Assembly: GCF_902779965.1 (NCBI RefSeq)
Contig: NZ_CACZDK010000017.1
Location: forward strand, 143,086-207,085
Reading direction: 5' to 3'
Length of the DNA: 64,000 nucleotides
Source of the DNA: Fibrobacter succinogenes
GTDB taxonomy: Bacteria; Fibrobacterota; Fibrobacteria; Fibrobacterales; Fibrobacteraceae
Of the stretch, positions 54,684-63,384 are shown in pieces. The notes under the pieces were generated by a model, which was not told where the DNA came from, did no database searches, and worked only from the letters and a program-made list of their open reading frames with translations. The translations under genes were made by a program, and so were the position numbers. The first letter of the stretch is position 1, and the number at the start of each line of letters is the position of its first letter.

Positions 54684-54902
54684 ATGATACCAAATCAGTG
54701 AAAAAGTACAATTTGGTATCATAAATTTTGAATAAATTAAGCGAAATAAGGCGGAATTCGAGCTGGTTTGCTGAGCTTGTGTTACCAAAATTGAAAAATC
54801 TGCTGATTTGGTAACACTTTATATTGTGTTTTATGCAAAATGAATATGAATAAAGTAAAAATAATGGTGCCAAAATTCGAAAAAATTGAAAAATGGTACC
54901 AT
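54684..54902. repeat. Three spaced 39-bp hairpins with compensatory changes
   Basis: Units at 54684-54722, 54779-54817 and 54864-54902 each have 12-nt arms and 15-nt loops. Arms: ATGATACCAAAT/ATTTGGTATCAT; GTGTTACCAAAA/ATTTGGTAACAC; ATGGTGCCAAAA/AAATGGTACCAT. Where arm bases differ between units, the partner base changes too (positions 1 and 4; a G-T wobble at 6), so base pairing is maintained. A weaker relative with GTCGC/GCGAC and the same 15-nt loop lies at 54926-54950. No gene is visible in 54643-54960. Confidence 0.7.
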
Positions 54903-54960
54903 AAAACACCAAAAATCGTACTTTGGTCGCTCAAAAAACATTTTTGCGACGTTATAATAC

Positions 54961-54991
54961 AAAAAATCCCGATTCCGCGACGGAACCGGGA
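54961..54991 (-). terminator. Terminator of the carboxyltransferase gene
   Basis: On the minus strand TCCCGGTTCCG/CGGAATCGGGA is followed by six T. Confidence 0.8.
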
Positions 54992-55026
54992 CATTTCAAT
55001 TGCTTTATGCATTAGCCAATAGCTAT

Positions 55027-55062
55027 GAACTAACCACTGTCTACTGCCTACTGTCTACTGCC
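55027..55062. repeat. CTACTG short tandem repeat
   Basis: ACTGTCTACTGCCTACTGTCTACTGCC. Similar to 820-852 and 15918-15955. Confidence 0.5.
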
Positions 55063-55067
55063 GAAGG

Positions 55068-56609
55068 CTACAGCGGAATATTGCCGTGCTTCTTCCAAAG
55101 AATGGCCTTCTTCTTGTTCTTCAGGTTTTCGAACGCAGAGACAAGGCGGTCACGAACGCTCTTCGGTTCAATGACTTCGTCAATGAATCCGTTGCCAGCA
55201 GCGATATACGGGTTCAAGTACTTTTCTTCGTATTCGTTGATGTACTGTTCGCGGAGCTTGGCCGGTTCAGCAGATGCGGCGATTTCCTTTCTGCGGAGGA
55301 TATCGACAGCGCCTTCTGCACCCATAACTGCAATCTGAGCAATCGGGAGAGCGAACACGCAGTCTGCACCGAGGTTCTTGCTGTTCATGGCGATGTAAGC
55401 GCCACCGTAAGCCTTGCGGAGAATAAGCGTCACACGCGGCACGGTTGCTTCGGCGTAAGCGAACAAGAGCTTTGCACCGTGGCGGATAATGCCGTTGTGT
55501 TCCTGCTTCGTGCCCGGCATGTAACCCGGAACGTCTTCCAGCGTAAGGATAGGAATGTTGAAGCTGTCGCAGAAGCGGACAAAGCGTGCTGCCTTGTCGC
55601 TAGCGTCCACGTCCAAAGAACCGGCGAGGTACTTCGGCTGGTTAGCGACAACGCCAATCACGTTACCGTCGAGGCGGATAAAGCCAATGACGACGTTCTT
55701 TGCAAATTCCGGTTGGATTTCGAGGAAGGAATCCTTGTCGGCAAAGCATTTGAGCACGTCGCGAACGTCATAAGCGCGCTTGAAGTTGTCTGGAATGATT
55801 TCTTCGATGTCTGCGGACTTGTCCACGATCGTACCGGCCTGAGCGACAGACTTGTCTGTATTGCTCTGCGGGAGGTACTTGAGCAAGTTACGTACGCCTT
55901 CGAGGCATTCCTTGTCGTCCTTATAGACGAAGTGTGCAACGCCGGACTTGGAAGAATGAACGCCTGCGCCACCGAGTTGTTCCGGGGTCACGACTTCAGC
56001 AGTCACAGCCTTCACGACAGCCGGGCCCGTGATGAACATCTGGCTCGTCTTTTCGGTCATGAAGATAAAGTCTGTGATAGCGGGGGAGTAGCATGCACCA
56101 CCTGCGCAGGGTCCGAGAATCACGGAAATCTGCGGAATCACGCCGCTTGCCCAAGTGTTACGTGCAAAAATGCCGCTGTAACCGTCGAGGGAGCTAACGC
56201 CTTCTTCGATACGGGCGCCACCGCCATCGTTGATGCTGATGAACGGCACCATGGAATCAAGGGCGAGGTCCATCACGTGGCAAATCTTCTTGGCGTGAGC
56301 AGAACCGAGAGAACCGCCGCTCACCGTGAAGTCCTGGGAACAGGCGTAAACCGGGCGGCCATTGATCTTGCCGTAACCCGTCACGACACCGTCGCCGTAA
56401 ATGCGCTTGGATTCCGGGAGCTCGATGCTCTGGGAAAGGCGCATGGCGCCGATTTCCTTGAACGTGCCCTTGTCAAAAAGGATTTCAAGGCGTTCACGAG
56501 CAGTGAGCTTGCCCTGGGAGTGCTGCTTTTCTACACGAGCGGCGCCGCCACCGGCCTGAGCCTTGGCGTTGCGTTCGCTCAACTTTTCTAAATACGATTT
56601 ATCCCACAT
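55068..56609 (-). CDS. Acyl-CoA carboxylase carboxyltransferase subunit (PccB/MmdA family)
   Basis: 513 residues, the beta/carboxyltransferase subunit that moves CO2 from carboxybiotin to acetyl- or propionyl-CoA, or takes it from methylmalonyl-CoA. Two crotonase-type halves: KLTARERLEILFDKGTFKE and YACSQDFTVSGGSLGSAHA, GPCAGGACYSPAITDF, then GNVIGVVANQP and DVPGYMPGTKQEHNGIIRHGAK, RKAYGGAYIAMNSK. The oxyanion Gly pairs are present. Next to fabD it may supply malonyl-CoA; methylmalonyl-CoA decarboxylation is the alternative. No biotin-carrier gene is adjacent. Confidence 0.88.
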   Translation of the reverse strand: MWDKSYLEKLSERNAKAQAGGGAARVEKQHSQGKLTARERLEILFDKGTFKEIGAMRLSQSIELPESKRIYGDGVVTGYGKINGRPVYACSQDFTVSGGSLGSAHAKKICHVMDLALDSMVPFISINDGGGARIEEGVSSLDGYSGIFARNTWASGVIPQISVILGPCAGGACYSPAITDFIFMTEKTSQMFITGPAVVKAVTAEVVTPEQLGGAGVHSSKSGVAHFVYKDDKECLEGVRNLLKYLPQSNTDKSVAQAGTIVDKSADIEEIIPDNFKRAYDVRDVLKCFADKDSFLEIQPEFAKNVVIGFIRLDGNVIGVVANQPKYLAGSLDVDASDKAARFVRFCDSFNIPILTLEDVPGYMPGTKQEHNGIIRHGAKLLFAYAEATVPRVTLILRKAYGGAYIAMNSKNLGADCVFALPIAQIAVMGAEGAVDILRRKEIAASAEPAKLREQYINEYEEKYLNPYIAAGNGFIDEVIEPKSVRDRLVSAFENLKNKKKAILWKKHGNIPL

Positions 56610-56629
56610 AGTATTCCTGTGTGTAGCGA

Positions 56630-57478
56630 TTACTTTTGAATGCGCTTGATAAGGTTGGTAAGGACTTCGCCGGGGCCAAGTTCCTTAAATTCGGTGGCAC
56701 CGTCTGCAATCATGTTCTTGACCGTCTGTGTCCAACGGACGGGGGAGGTGAGCTGAGTGAGAAGGTTAGCCTTAATTTCGTTCGGATCCGTGTGCGGCTT
56801 GGCGTCCACGTTCTGGTAGACCGGGCAGACCGGAGTCGAAAATTCAGTTTCTTCGATAGCCTTTGCAAGTTCTGCACGGGCGCTTTCCATGAGCGGGGAG
56901 TGGAATGCACCACCGACCTGCAGCGGAACGACGCGCTTTACTTTACCGGTGAGGTAAGCGGCAACTTCGTCAATGCCTGCCTTTTCGCCAGAGATAACGA
57001 CCTGTCCCGGGCTATTGAAGTTTGCTGGAACAACGGCTGCGTCCTTGACCTGTGCGCAAGCTTCTTCGACGAGTTCATCAGAACCGCCGAGAACAGCGGC
57101 CATCGTGCCCGGGCGGAGTTCGCAAGCCTTCTGCATGGCTTCTGCACGCTTTGCAACGAGCTTAAGGCCTGCTTCGAACGTGATGGCGCCCGTAGCGGTA
57201 AGTGCAGAAAATTCGCCGAGCGAGTGCCCAGCGGCCATGTCCGGCTTACCACCTTGAACCTTAGCCATAGCTACAGAAAGCAGGAACACTGCCGGCTGCG
57301 TGACTTTCGTCTGCTTGAGGTCTTCTGCGGTGCCATTGAACATTATGTCAGTAATGTTGAAGCCGAGAATTTCGTTTGCCTTTAAGAACATCGACTTGAC
57401 GTCGGCGTTCGACTCGAATAAATCTTTGCCCATTCCTGGGAACTGAGAGCCCTGACCGGGAAATACGTATGAAATCAT
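56630..57478 (-). CDS. fabD: Malonyl-CoA:ACP transacylase
   Basis: Loads malonyl groups on acyl carrier protein. FPGQGSQFPGMGKDLF, active serine in GHSLGEFSAL, and the AFHSPLM histidine motif near residue 200 are in place. The length of 282 residues is slightly short but complete. The start lies 4 nt after TAAATTTG (57483-57490, minus strand). Divergent from the acyl carrier protein gene. Confidence 0.95.
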   Translation of the reverse strand: MISYVFPGQGSQFPGMGKDLFESNADVKSMFLKANEILGFNITDIMFNGTAEDLKQTKVTQPAVFLLSVAMAKVQGGKPDMAAGHSLGEFSALTATGAITFEAGLKLVAKRAEAMQKACELRPGTMAAVLGGSDELVEEACAQVKDAAVVPANFNSPGQVVISGEKAGIDEVAAYLTGKVKRVVPLQVGGAFHSPLMESARAELAKAIEETEFSTPVCPVYQNVDAKPHTDPNEIKANLLTQLTSPVRWTQTVKNMIADGATEFKELGPGEVLTNLIKRIQK

Positions 57479-57482
57479 GGCT

Positions 57483-57490
57483 CAAATTTA
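57483..57490 (-). promoter_or_regulatory. TAnnTTTG box of fabD
   Basis: TAAATTTG on the minus strand, then AGCC and the ATG: a near-leaderless start. Confidence 0.6.
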
Positions 57491-57678
57491 GTAAATAATG
57501 TTTCTCTAAACCGTATATATATACTACAGAAAACATACTTTTTGAAAAAGTTTACAATACAGATAACAATTTTGTGAAACTATTTAATATAGGCGAGTTG
57601 CGTGTTTACCATTTATCCTTGAAAACTGCATTTTGTACGTTTTTTGTGAAAAAGGCAATTTACGAAAGAATATTTTTC

Positions 57679-57686
57679 TATCTTTG
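57679..57686 (+). promoter_or_regulatory. TAnnTTTG box of the acyl carrier protein gene
   Basis: TATCTTTG within TATTTTTCTATCTTTG, identical to the glyS promoter segment. AAGAGGA precedes the ATG. The rest of the 57491-57678 gap is AT-rich. Confidence 0.65.
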
Positions 57687-57719
57687 TGCTAAAATTTTAT
57701 CAAAAGAGGATACAATAAT

Positions 57720-57965
57720 ATGGCTAACGAAGAAATCAAGAGCAAACTCAAGGCATTCTTTATGTCCGATCTCGGCGTAGATGGTGATGTCCTGAACTAC
57801 GATACTCCGCTTTTCGGCGAAGAAATCGGTCTTGACTCCGTGGATTCCCTTGAAATCATCTCCTTCGTCGATGACAACTTCGGCGTTTCTATGACTGGCG
57901 TTGCTAAGGAAAACTTCCAGAGCATCGATACCATCGCCGCTTTCATTGAAAAGAACAAGGCTTAA
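57720..57965 (+). CDS. Acyl carrier protein
   Basis: 81 residues, acidic. The phosphopantetheine site is GLDSVDSLE (Ser at about residue 39), the usual DSL/DSV motif. It begins the rightward lipid cluster and lies 21 nt before the ketosynthase gene. It may serve that pathway rather than the general fatty acid pool; acpP is not used as a symbol for that reason. Confidence 0.92.
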   Translation: MANEEIKSKLKAFFMSDLGVDGDVLNYDTPLFGEEIGLDSVDSLEIISFVDDNFGVSMTGVAKENFQSIDTIAAFIEKNKA

Positions 57966-57986
57966 TCAAGCCTTTTTATTTGAGTA

Positions 57987-60398
57987 ATGTTTGGAAAATC
58001 TATGACATCGAATAACTGTCGTTGTGTTGTTTCGGGCCTTGGCGTCATTTGCGCTGTAGGCAACAATGTTGAAGAAACCTGGAAAAATGCCCTGAATTCC
58101 GTCTCCGGTATTCACAAGACCACTTCTCTCGATACCAAGAACTGCTATGCGGACTTGGCTGCCGAAGTAAACTGTGATACATTGGACGATATTGAATGTC
58201 CGGACGAAAAAGACCGCGCATCCAAGCTCTGCATCAAGGCTGCAAAAGAAGCCCTGAATGATGCAGGTCTCGGAGATTTTGCCGATAGCAGCCGCGTAAG
58301 CGTCATTATCGGTAGCTGCGTGGGTGGAGTCCTCAGCATCGAGAAATACCATTGCGGCGGCAAAGATGTCAATGAAATTCCAAAGATGCCCATTGCAGCA
58401 ATCGCTTCCCAAGTGGCTGAATCTTGCCATGCGGGTGGCATTGTAACAAACGTGGGCAACGCTTGTGCTGCCGGTACAATTTCTATTGCTCTTGCTTGCG
58501 ACCTTATCCGCGCAGGTAAAGCTGATGTCGTTATCGCTGGCGGTTCCGACTCCTTTGCTTCTGTTCCGTATTCCGGCTTCCTTTCGCTCCATGCTTTGGA
58601 CGAAAACGGTTGCTCTCCGTTCAACCACTGCAACGGCATCACCCTCGGTGAAGGCGCCGGCATCGTGATTGTCGAATCTCTGGAACATGCCGAAAAGCGT
58701 AACGCCAAGCGTTACTGCGAAATTCTCGGCGCTGGCGTCACAAGCGATGCTCACCACATTACGGCCCCGCGCGAAGATGGCATCTGCCTTCTCGAAGCGA
58801 TGGACCGCGCCGTCAAGAATTCTGGTATCAAGAAGTCTGACATCGGTTACTTGAATGCTCACGGTACGGGTACAGGCAAGAACGATAACGCCGAAATCAA
58901 TGCGTTCCACAAGTTCTTCGACGAAGAAAATCCGACCTTGAGTGTCAGTTCGACCAAGGTAATGACGGGTCACTGCCTCGGTGCCGCAGGTGCAATTGAA
59001 GCCGTGTTCAGCATCAAGGCCCTCACGACGAACACTGTGCTTCCGACGCTCCATTACACTGCTGAAGATTCCGAAGCCCTCAAGGCCAAGGTCGGCCAGA
59101 TGGACTACGTGCAGAACACTCCGCGCGCTAAGGAACTCGAATGCGTCATGAGCAACAACGTCGCTTTCGGCGGCACAAACGCAAGCATCGTGTTCAGCAA
59201 GAAGCCGGGTGATGTCCGGAGCCAGGTCGCCAAGGACAAGAAAATCGCTGTGACTGGCGTTGGCATTGTAAGCCCGCTCGGCAACAGCAAAGAAGCTTAT
59301 CTTGAATCTGTCAAGAACGGCAAGCTCCCGGAATCTGCTTCCATCTGCTCCACCGTCACGAACGACGATTACAAGGAACTCGGCATCAAGATGGCTTTTT
59401 ACCGCAAGCTCGACAATCTGGGACAGCTCCAGACGGTTTCCGGTATGCGCGCCCTCAAGGATGCAAACCTGACGGTCACTGAAGACAATGCCAAGCAGAT
59501 CGGTATCATCGTGGGTACTAGCGAAGGCGGTCTCGGTGCCACTTACGATTTCCAGGAACTCATTACCGAAGCCGGTAACGCTGGTGGTAGTGCTTTCAAG
59601 TTCCCTCATACAGTTTATAATGCCGCTGGTGGCTACCTCTCGATTCTTTCTGGAATCAAGGGCTACGGCGTCACCATCACGACAGGTCCGCTCTCCGGTC
59701 TCGATAGCATCGGCTACTCCATGAACGTCATTCACGACGGTCAGGAACAAATCATGATGGCTACGGGTACGGACGAAAACCTCCCGATTATCACCGAATT
59801 CTGCCAGAAGTTGAACGTTGCTGCAGATAAGGTTGTGGAACCGTATTCCGATTCTAACGGCTTTGTTGTGGGCGATGGCTCTGTTTCCATCATCATCGAA
59901 AACGAAGACTATGCCAAGGCTCGCGATGCCAAGGTTTACTGCTACGCACTCGGTTACGGTAACGGCCGCAAGAACGTGAAGTTTGGTCACATCTCCGGTT
60001 CCGACGAAGCTCTTGACCTTGCAATCAAGGATGCTCTCAACGATGCGGGTATCGGCATTGACGAAATTGATGCTGTTTGCGGTTTTGCTAACGGCCTCAA
60101 GAAACTCGACGATATCGAAAAGGCCGCATACGCTCGTGTGTTTGGCGACAAACTCGCAAATCTCCCGCTCTTCCAGGTGAAGGAACGCGTGGGTGAAGGC
60201 CGTGCCGCTTCTGCCGCACTTGCCGCAGCTGATGCAGCTCTTATGCTCGGCGGCGAACTTGCCGAAGAAAACGCCTACTTTGTTGCAAATGACGGTAGCG
60301 TTTCCAAGAAGAAAGTCGCAACGGCCGGCTTTAAGAAAATTTTAGTGACTTCCTTTGCGACGGGCGGTTCTTATAGCGCCGTCGTTCTCGGAAAATAA
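57987..60398 (+). CDS. Fused ketosynthase and chain-length-factor-like protein
   Basis: 803 residues, two thiolase-fold condensing domains in one chain. The first (about 10-405) is complete: C160 in NACAAGTISIA, H292 in NAHGTGTG, H329 in GHCLGAAGAIE. The second (about 418-803) starts KKIAVTGVGIVSPLGN but has lost all three catalytic residues: TTGPLSGLDSI has Pro568 for Cys, CGFANGLKK replaces the HGTGT loop and RVGEGRAAS replaces the GH motif. Such KS-CLF pairing is typical of aromatic/aryl-polyene and PUFA-type synthases. Start at 57987 or 58002. It follows the ACP gene and precedes FabG and FabZ genes. Confidence 0.85.
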   Translation: MFGKSMTSNNCRCVVSGLGVICAVGNNVEETWKNALNSVSGIHKTTSLDTKNCYADLAAEVNCDTLDDIECPDEKDRASKLCIKAAKEALNDAGLGDFADSSRVSVIIGSCVGGVLSIEKYHCGGKDVNEIPKMPIAAIASQVAESCHAGGIVTNVGNACAAGTISIALACDLIRAGKADVVIAGGSDSFASVPYSGFLSLHALDENGCSPFNHCNGITLGEGAGIVIVESLEHAEKRNAKRYCEILGAGVTSDAHHITAPREDGICLLEAMDRAVKNSGIKKSDIGYLNAHGTGTGKNDNAEINAFHKFFDEENPTLSVSSTKVMTGHCLGAAGAIEAVFSIKALTTNTVLPTLHYTAEDSEALKAKVGQMDYVQNTPRAKELECVMSNNVAFGGTNASIVFSKKPGDVRSQVAKDKKIAVTGVGIVSPLGNSKEAYLESVKNGKLPESASICSTVTNDDYKELGIKMAFYRKLDNLGQLQTVSGMRALKDANLTVTEDNAKQIGIIVGTSEGGLGATYDFQELITEAGNAGGSAFKFPHTVYNAAGGYLSILSGIKGYGVTITTGPLSGLDSIGYSMNVIHDGQEQIMMATGTDENLPIITEFCQKLNVAADKVVEPYSDSNGFVVGDGSVSIIIENEDYAKARDAKVYCYALGYGNGRKNVKFGHISGSDEALDLAIKDALNDAGIGIDEIDAVCGFANGLKKLDDIEKAAYARVFGDKLANLPLFQVKERVGEGRAASAALAAADAALMLGGELAEENAYFVANDGSVSKKKVATAGFKKILVTSFATGGSYSAVVLGK

Positions 60399-60419
60399 TT
60401 TTTTGAAGGAGAATTTATA

Positions 60420-61151
60420 ATGAAAGTTGCAATCGTTACTGGTTCTTCTAAGGGGATTGGTAAGGCATGCGCCTTGCGCCTTGCTCGTGACGGCTACACG
60501 GTCGTCGTAAACTATTCTAGCTCTGATGCTGCTGCTCAGCAGACTTTGGACCAAATCAAGTCCGAAGGTGGCGACGGCATGATTTACAAGGCTAACGTTG
60601 CCGTGCTTGCTGAAGTCAAGCAGATGGTTCGTGACGTTTTCAAGGCTTATGGCCGTATCGACGTTCTCGTGAACAATGCCGGTATTGTCCGCGACGAATA
60701 CCTCCTCATGATGAACCCGGACACGCTCGACAAGTGCTTTGACTTGAACGTGAAGGGCTATTTCTACTGTGCTCAGCAGGTGGCCGTCAAGATGTACAAG
60801 CAGAAGTCTGGTGTTATCATCAACATGTCTTCTGTTTCCTCTAAGTTTGCTCTCGCCGGTCAGGCTGTTTACAGCGCCACGAAGGGCGCCGTGAACTCCT
60901 TTACGCAGACGCTTGCCAAGGAACTTGGCGGTTATGGCATCCGCGTGAACGCTGTTGCTCCTGGCTTTGTTGCAACAGAAATGATCGAAGCCATTCCGGA
61001 AGAAACCCGCAAGGGCTACCTCGAAAAGGTGCCGCTCAAGCGCTTTGCTTCTGCTGACGAAGTTGCAAATGTGGTTTCTGCACTTGCATCTGACCAGTTT
61101 GCCTATGTAACGGGCCAGGTGATTGTTTTGGATGGAGGTCTTTCTCTGTGA
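60420..61151 (+). CDS. fabG: 3-oxoacyl-ACP reductase
   Basis: 243-residue short-chain dehydrogenase that reduces the beta-keto group with NADPH. TGSSKGIGKA cofactor motif, NNAG, Ser (SSVSSK), and YSATK with active Tyr/Lys are intact; PGFVATEM follows. AAGGAG precedes the ATG. Its stop overlaps the next ATG (TGATG). Confidence 0.95.
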   Translation: MKVAIVTGSSKGIGKACALRLARDGYTVVVNYSSSDAAAQQTLDQIKSEGGDGMIYKANVAVLAEVKQMVRDVFKAYGRIDVLVNNAGIVRDEYLLMMNPDTLDKCFDLNVKGYFYCAQQVAVKMYKQKSGVIINMSSVSSKFALAGQAVYSATKGAVNSFTQTLAKELGGYGIRVNAVAPGFVATEMIEAIPEETRKGYLEKVPLKRFASADEVANVVSALASDQFAYVTGQVIVLDGGLSL

Positions 61152-61594
61152 TGAACATTTTCCAGATCAGCGAAAAGATTGCCCAGCGTCCGCCGTTCCA
61201 GATGATTGAAAAGGTGACGGAACTTGTTCCGAACGAATCTGCGACGGGCATCAAGAACGTTTCCGTGAACGAACCGTATTTCATGGGACACTTCCCGGGC
61301 ACCCCGATTATGCCGGGTGTCCTCATTTGCGAAGCCTGCGCTCAGCTTTGCTCGCTCGTGATTGAAAAACCTGCTGGCGATCTCGAAAAGAACTTGTACG
61401 TTCTCTTGAAAATTGACGGTTTCAAGTTCGTGAAGCCTGTGATTCCGGGCGACCAGCTCGAAATCACGGTCAACAAGACGAAGGGCGGTGGAGTCATCGT
61501 CGGCTTTGACTGCGTGGTCAAGGTGAACGGTAACATCCATGCTAAGGGCTCGCTGACCTTTACTAGCATCCCCAAAGAATCTCTGGGCAAATAG
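61151..61594 (+). CDS. (3R)-hydroxyacyl-ACP dehydratase, FabZ-like
   Basis: 147 residues with a hot-dog fold. RPPFQMIEKV, GHFPGTPIMPGVLICEACAQ (His and Glu catalytic pair), and FKFVKPVIPGDQLEI are the FabZ motifs. It removes water from the hydroxyacyl chain. The TGATG overlap couples it to fabG. With the ACP, KS-CLF and FabG it makes a full extension cycle apart from an enoyl reductase. Confidence 0.88.
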   Translation: MNIFQISEKIAQRPPFQMIEKVTELVPNESATGIKNVSVNEPYFMGHFPGTPIMPGVLICEACAQLCSLVIEKPAGDLEKNLYVLLKIDGFKFVKPVIPGDQLEITVNKTKGGGVIVGFDCVVKVNGNIHAKGSLTFTSIPKESLGK

Positions 61595-61649
61595 CGTTTG
61601 TCATGCCGGACACCGATCCGGCATCTCCTTATTAAGTATTGCGTAGTTG

Positions 61650-62354
61650 ATGATTGAGAAAGCGAAAAATATAATTGCTGGTTTGTTCTGGAAGTTGGTG
61701 CTTCTCGCTGTTGTTTACGGCGTGCGCACTTACTTGTTGATTTTCTATCGCCCAAAGATGAAGTTCCTTGGGTCGGTCAAGTCGACGGACTTGAAGCAGC
61801 CGATGATAATCATTGCAAACCATTCGAGCATGATTGACCCGTTGATGCTGCAGTCCTTGTTTTTCCACAAGCGTAGCATTGTTGTGGCGAAAGATCAGGT
61901 GGAAGACCCGCATTTTCATTGGGCTCTTTCACGCTTCAAGAACGTGATCCCTTGCGACCGTTTTAACCTCGATACCGAATGGGCGCTCCTTGCAAAGAAG
62001 GAACTTCAAAAGGGCAATTCCGTTATTATTTTCCCGGAAGGCAAGTGCCGTTACGATGGACTCATGAACGAATTCAAGACGGGCTTTGCATTCCTCGCTC
62101 GTAGTACGGGTGTTCCGGTTCTTTCTGTGGGCATTGATGGAATTTACAAGATTGGACACCGCACGCAGATTGTGGTGGACGAGCCCGAAACGATTGAACG
62201 CGTGAAGGGAATCCCTTCTTCCAAGCATCTTGCTGAATGCAGTGAATATTTCCGCCAGAAAGTCTGGAACTTGAAGCAGATTGCTCTTGGTCAGCAAGGG
62301 GCAATTCTCCCTGTCGCTGCAGAAACTCCGGCCGAAATTACCGAGGAGAGCTAA
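61650..62354 (+). CDS. PlsC-type acyltransferase
   Basis: 234 residues. A membrane-anchored N-terminus (IIAGLFWKLVLLAVVYGVRTYLLIF as hydrophobic helix) is followed by NHSSMID (the NHX4D-type catalytic motif), then FPEGKCR and VPVLSVG blocks. It would move an acyl chain from ACP or CoA to a lysophospholipid or other alcohol. The start at 61650 (ATG) follows a TTG at 61647. The position suggests it uses the product of the cluster. Confidence 0.85.
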   Translation: MIEKAKNIIAGLFWKLVLLAVVYGVRTYLLIFYRPKMKFLGSVKSTDLKQPMIIIANHSSMIDPLMLQSLFFHKRSIVVAKDQVEDPHFHWALSRFKNVIPCDRFNLDTEWALLAKKELQKGNSVIIFPEGKCRYDGLMNEFKTGFAFLARSTGVPVLSVGIDGIYKIGHRTQIVVDEPETIERVKGIPSSKHLAECSEYFRQKVWNLKQIALGQQGAILPVAAETPAEITEES

Positions 62355-62356
62355 TA

Positions 62357-63205
62357 GTGAAAATTGGCTTGGCTCTAGAGGGTGGGTCGCGTCAGACCAT
62401 TTTTTCGGCGGGCGTTTTGGATGCCTGGCTGGATGAAGGTATTTATTTCCCGTATATATCGGGGGTAAGTGCCGGTTGCCATGCCGCGATGAACTTTGTC
62501 ACGCGCCAACGTGGGCGTTTTCGTTATATTATCCAGCCGACGAGAATCCAGCAAGGGTCAGATCATGCCAACCGCATTCTCGACGGAATTCAGAAGGAAT
62601 GCAACGCTCTCCATTACAATGCGGCGTATGGTAATATGCCGTTTGATTTCCACTTGTTCTTCGGTTCTGGTGTGGAATGCGAATTTGGCCTCACGTGTTG
62701 CGAAACAGGTCGTTCGGAATTTTTCCAGGAATACATGAGCGAAAAGCGCCTGCTCGATATTGTCAATGCCAGCAGTGCCCTTCCAATGCTTTTCCCGATT
62801 GCGCAAATTGATGGTAAGCACTATGTGGACGGTTGCGTGACGTCTCCGATTCCGTTCCAGCGCGCTTTTGAAAAGGGCTGCGACAAAGTTGTTGTTGTTT
62901 CGACGCATTATCCCGGCGAAATTGTGACGGACTTCCGCAAGTACCGCATGATTTTGAACCCTATGTTCAAGCGCAAGTATCCGGACCTTTTTCGTGCGCT
63001 CATGTTGCGTTACAAGCGTTACGAGAAAATGTTTGCCGAAATGGAAAAACTCGAAAAATCAGGTGAAGTCTTGATTTTTCGCCCGGAAAGGGAAGTCTGT
63101 GACCTCTTCGCTACGGACCGCACTTTGTTAGACGATTCCTACAATATGGGGTATGAATACGCGAAACGCCGTATGGGTGACCTCAAAACGTTCATGGAAA
63201 TCTAA
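62357..63205 (+). CDS. Patatin-like phospholipase
   Basis: 282 residues, GTG start. LALEGGSRQ (oxyanion loop), GVSAGCHAAMN (GxSxG nucleophile, Ser about 43), and VDGCV (DG motif with catalytic Asp) show a RssA-type lipase. The C-terminal part (KMFAEMEKLEKSGEVLIFRPE) is the usual DUF6363 tail. Three nt after the acyltransferase stop. It may trim or remodel acyl lipids. Confidence 0.87.
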   Translation: MKIGLALEGGSRQTIFSAGVLDAWLDEGIYFPYISGVSAGCHAAMNFVTRQRGRFRYIIQPTRIQQGSDHANRILDGIQKECNALHYNAAYGNMPFDFHLFFGSGVECEFGLTCCETGRSEFFQEYMSEKRLLDIVNASSALPMLFPIAQIDGKHYVDGCVTSPIPFQRAFEKGCDKVVVVSTHYPGEIVTDFRKYRMILNPMFKRKYPDLFRALMLRYKRYEKMFAEMEKLEKSGEVLIFRPEREVCDLFATDRTLLDDSYNMGYEYAKRRMGDLKTFMEI

Positions 63206-63232
63206 TAGACTCTCGTCATCCTGACGTCGAAG

Positions 63233-63256
63233 GCCCGCCTCTGCGCGGGCTTTTTT
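63233..63256 (+). terminator. Terminator of the lipid cluster
   Basis: GCCCGC/GCGGGC with a short CTCTGC loop, then six T. Confidence 0.8.
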
Positions 63257-63259
63257 GCT

Positions 63260-63316
63260 ATGTCATGCCCGCTGGAGCCTGTCCTGAGCAAAGTCGAAGG
63301 AAGCGGGCTTCTCCAT
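63260..63316. repeat. REP-like intergenic repeat, second full copy
   Basis: ATGCCCGCTGGAGCCTGTCCTGAGC...GTCGAAGGAAGCGGGC. It matches 597-672 closely, with the CCCGC/GCGGG ends. Confidence 0.7.
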
Positions 63317-63384
63317 CTTGTTTCGCAAAAAAACATCATCATGAATGTAAAACTTTCGTTACTAAAAGTCGTAAGGTATATAAA

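Noticed and set aside
54684..54902. Hairpin array as CRISPR or integron attC sites
   Set aside because: The units are only three, the spacers (56 and 46 bp) differ, no cas or integrase gene is near, and the arms vary in sequence.
55086..56591. A rightward open frame opposite the carboxyltransferase gene
   Set aside because: Mirror of a well-conserved gene; no ribosome site or motif.
57966..59990. A long leftward open frame opposite the KS-CLF gene
   Set aside because: The forward frame has all ketosynthase motifs; the reverse one has no domain and covers the ACP/KS junction.
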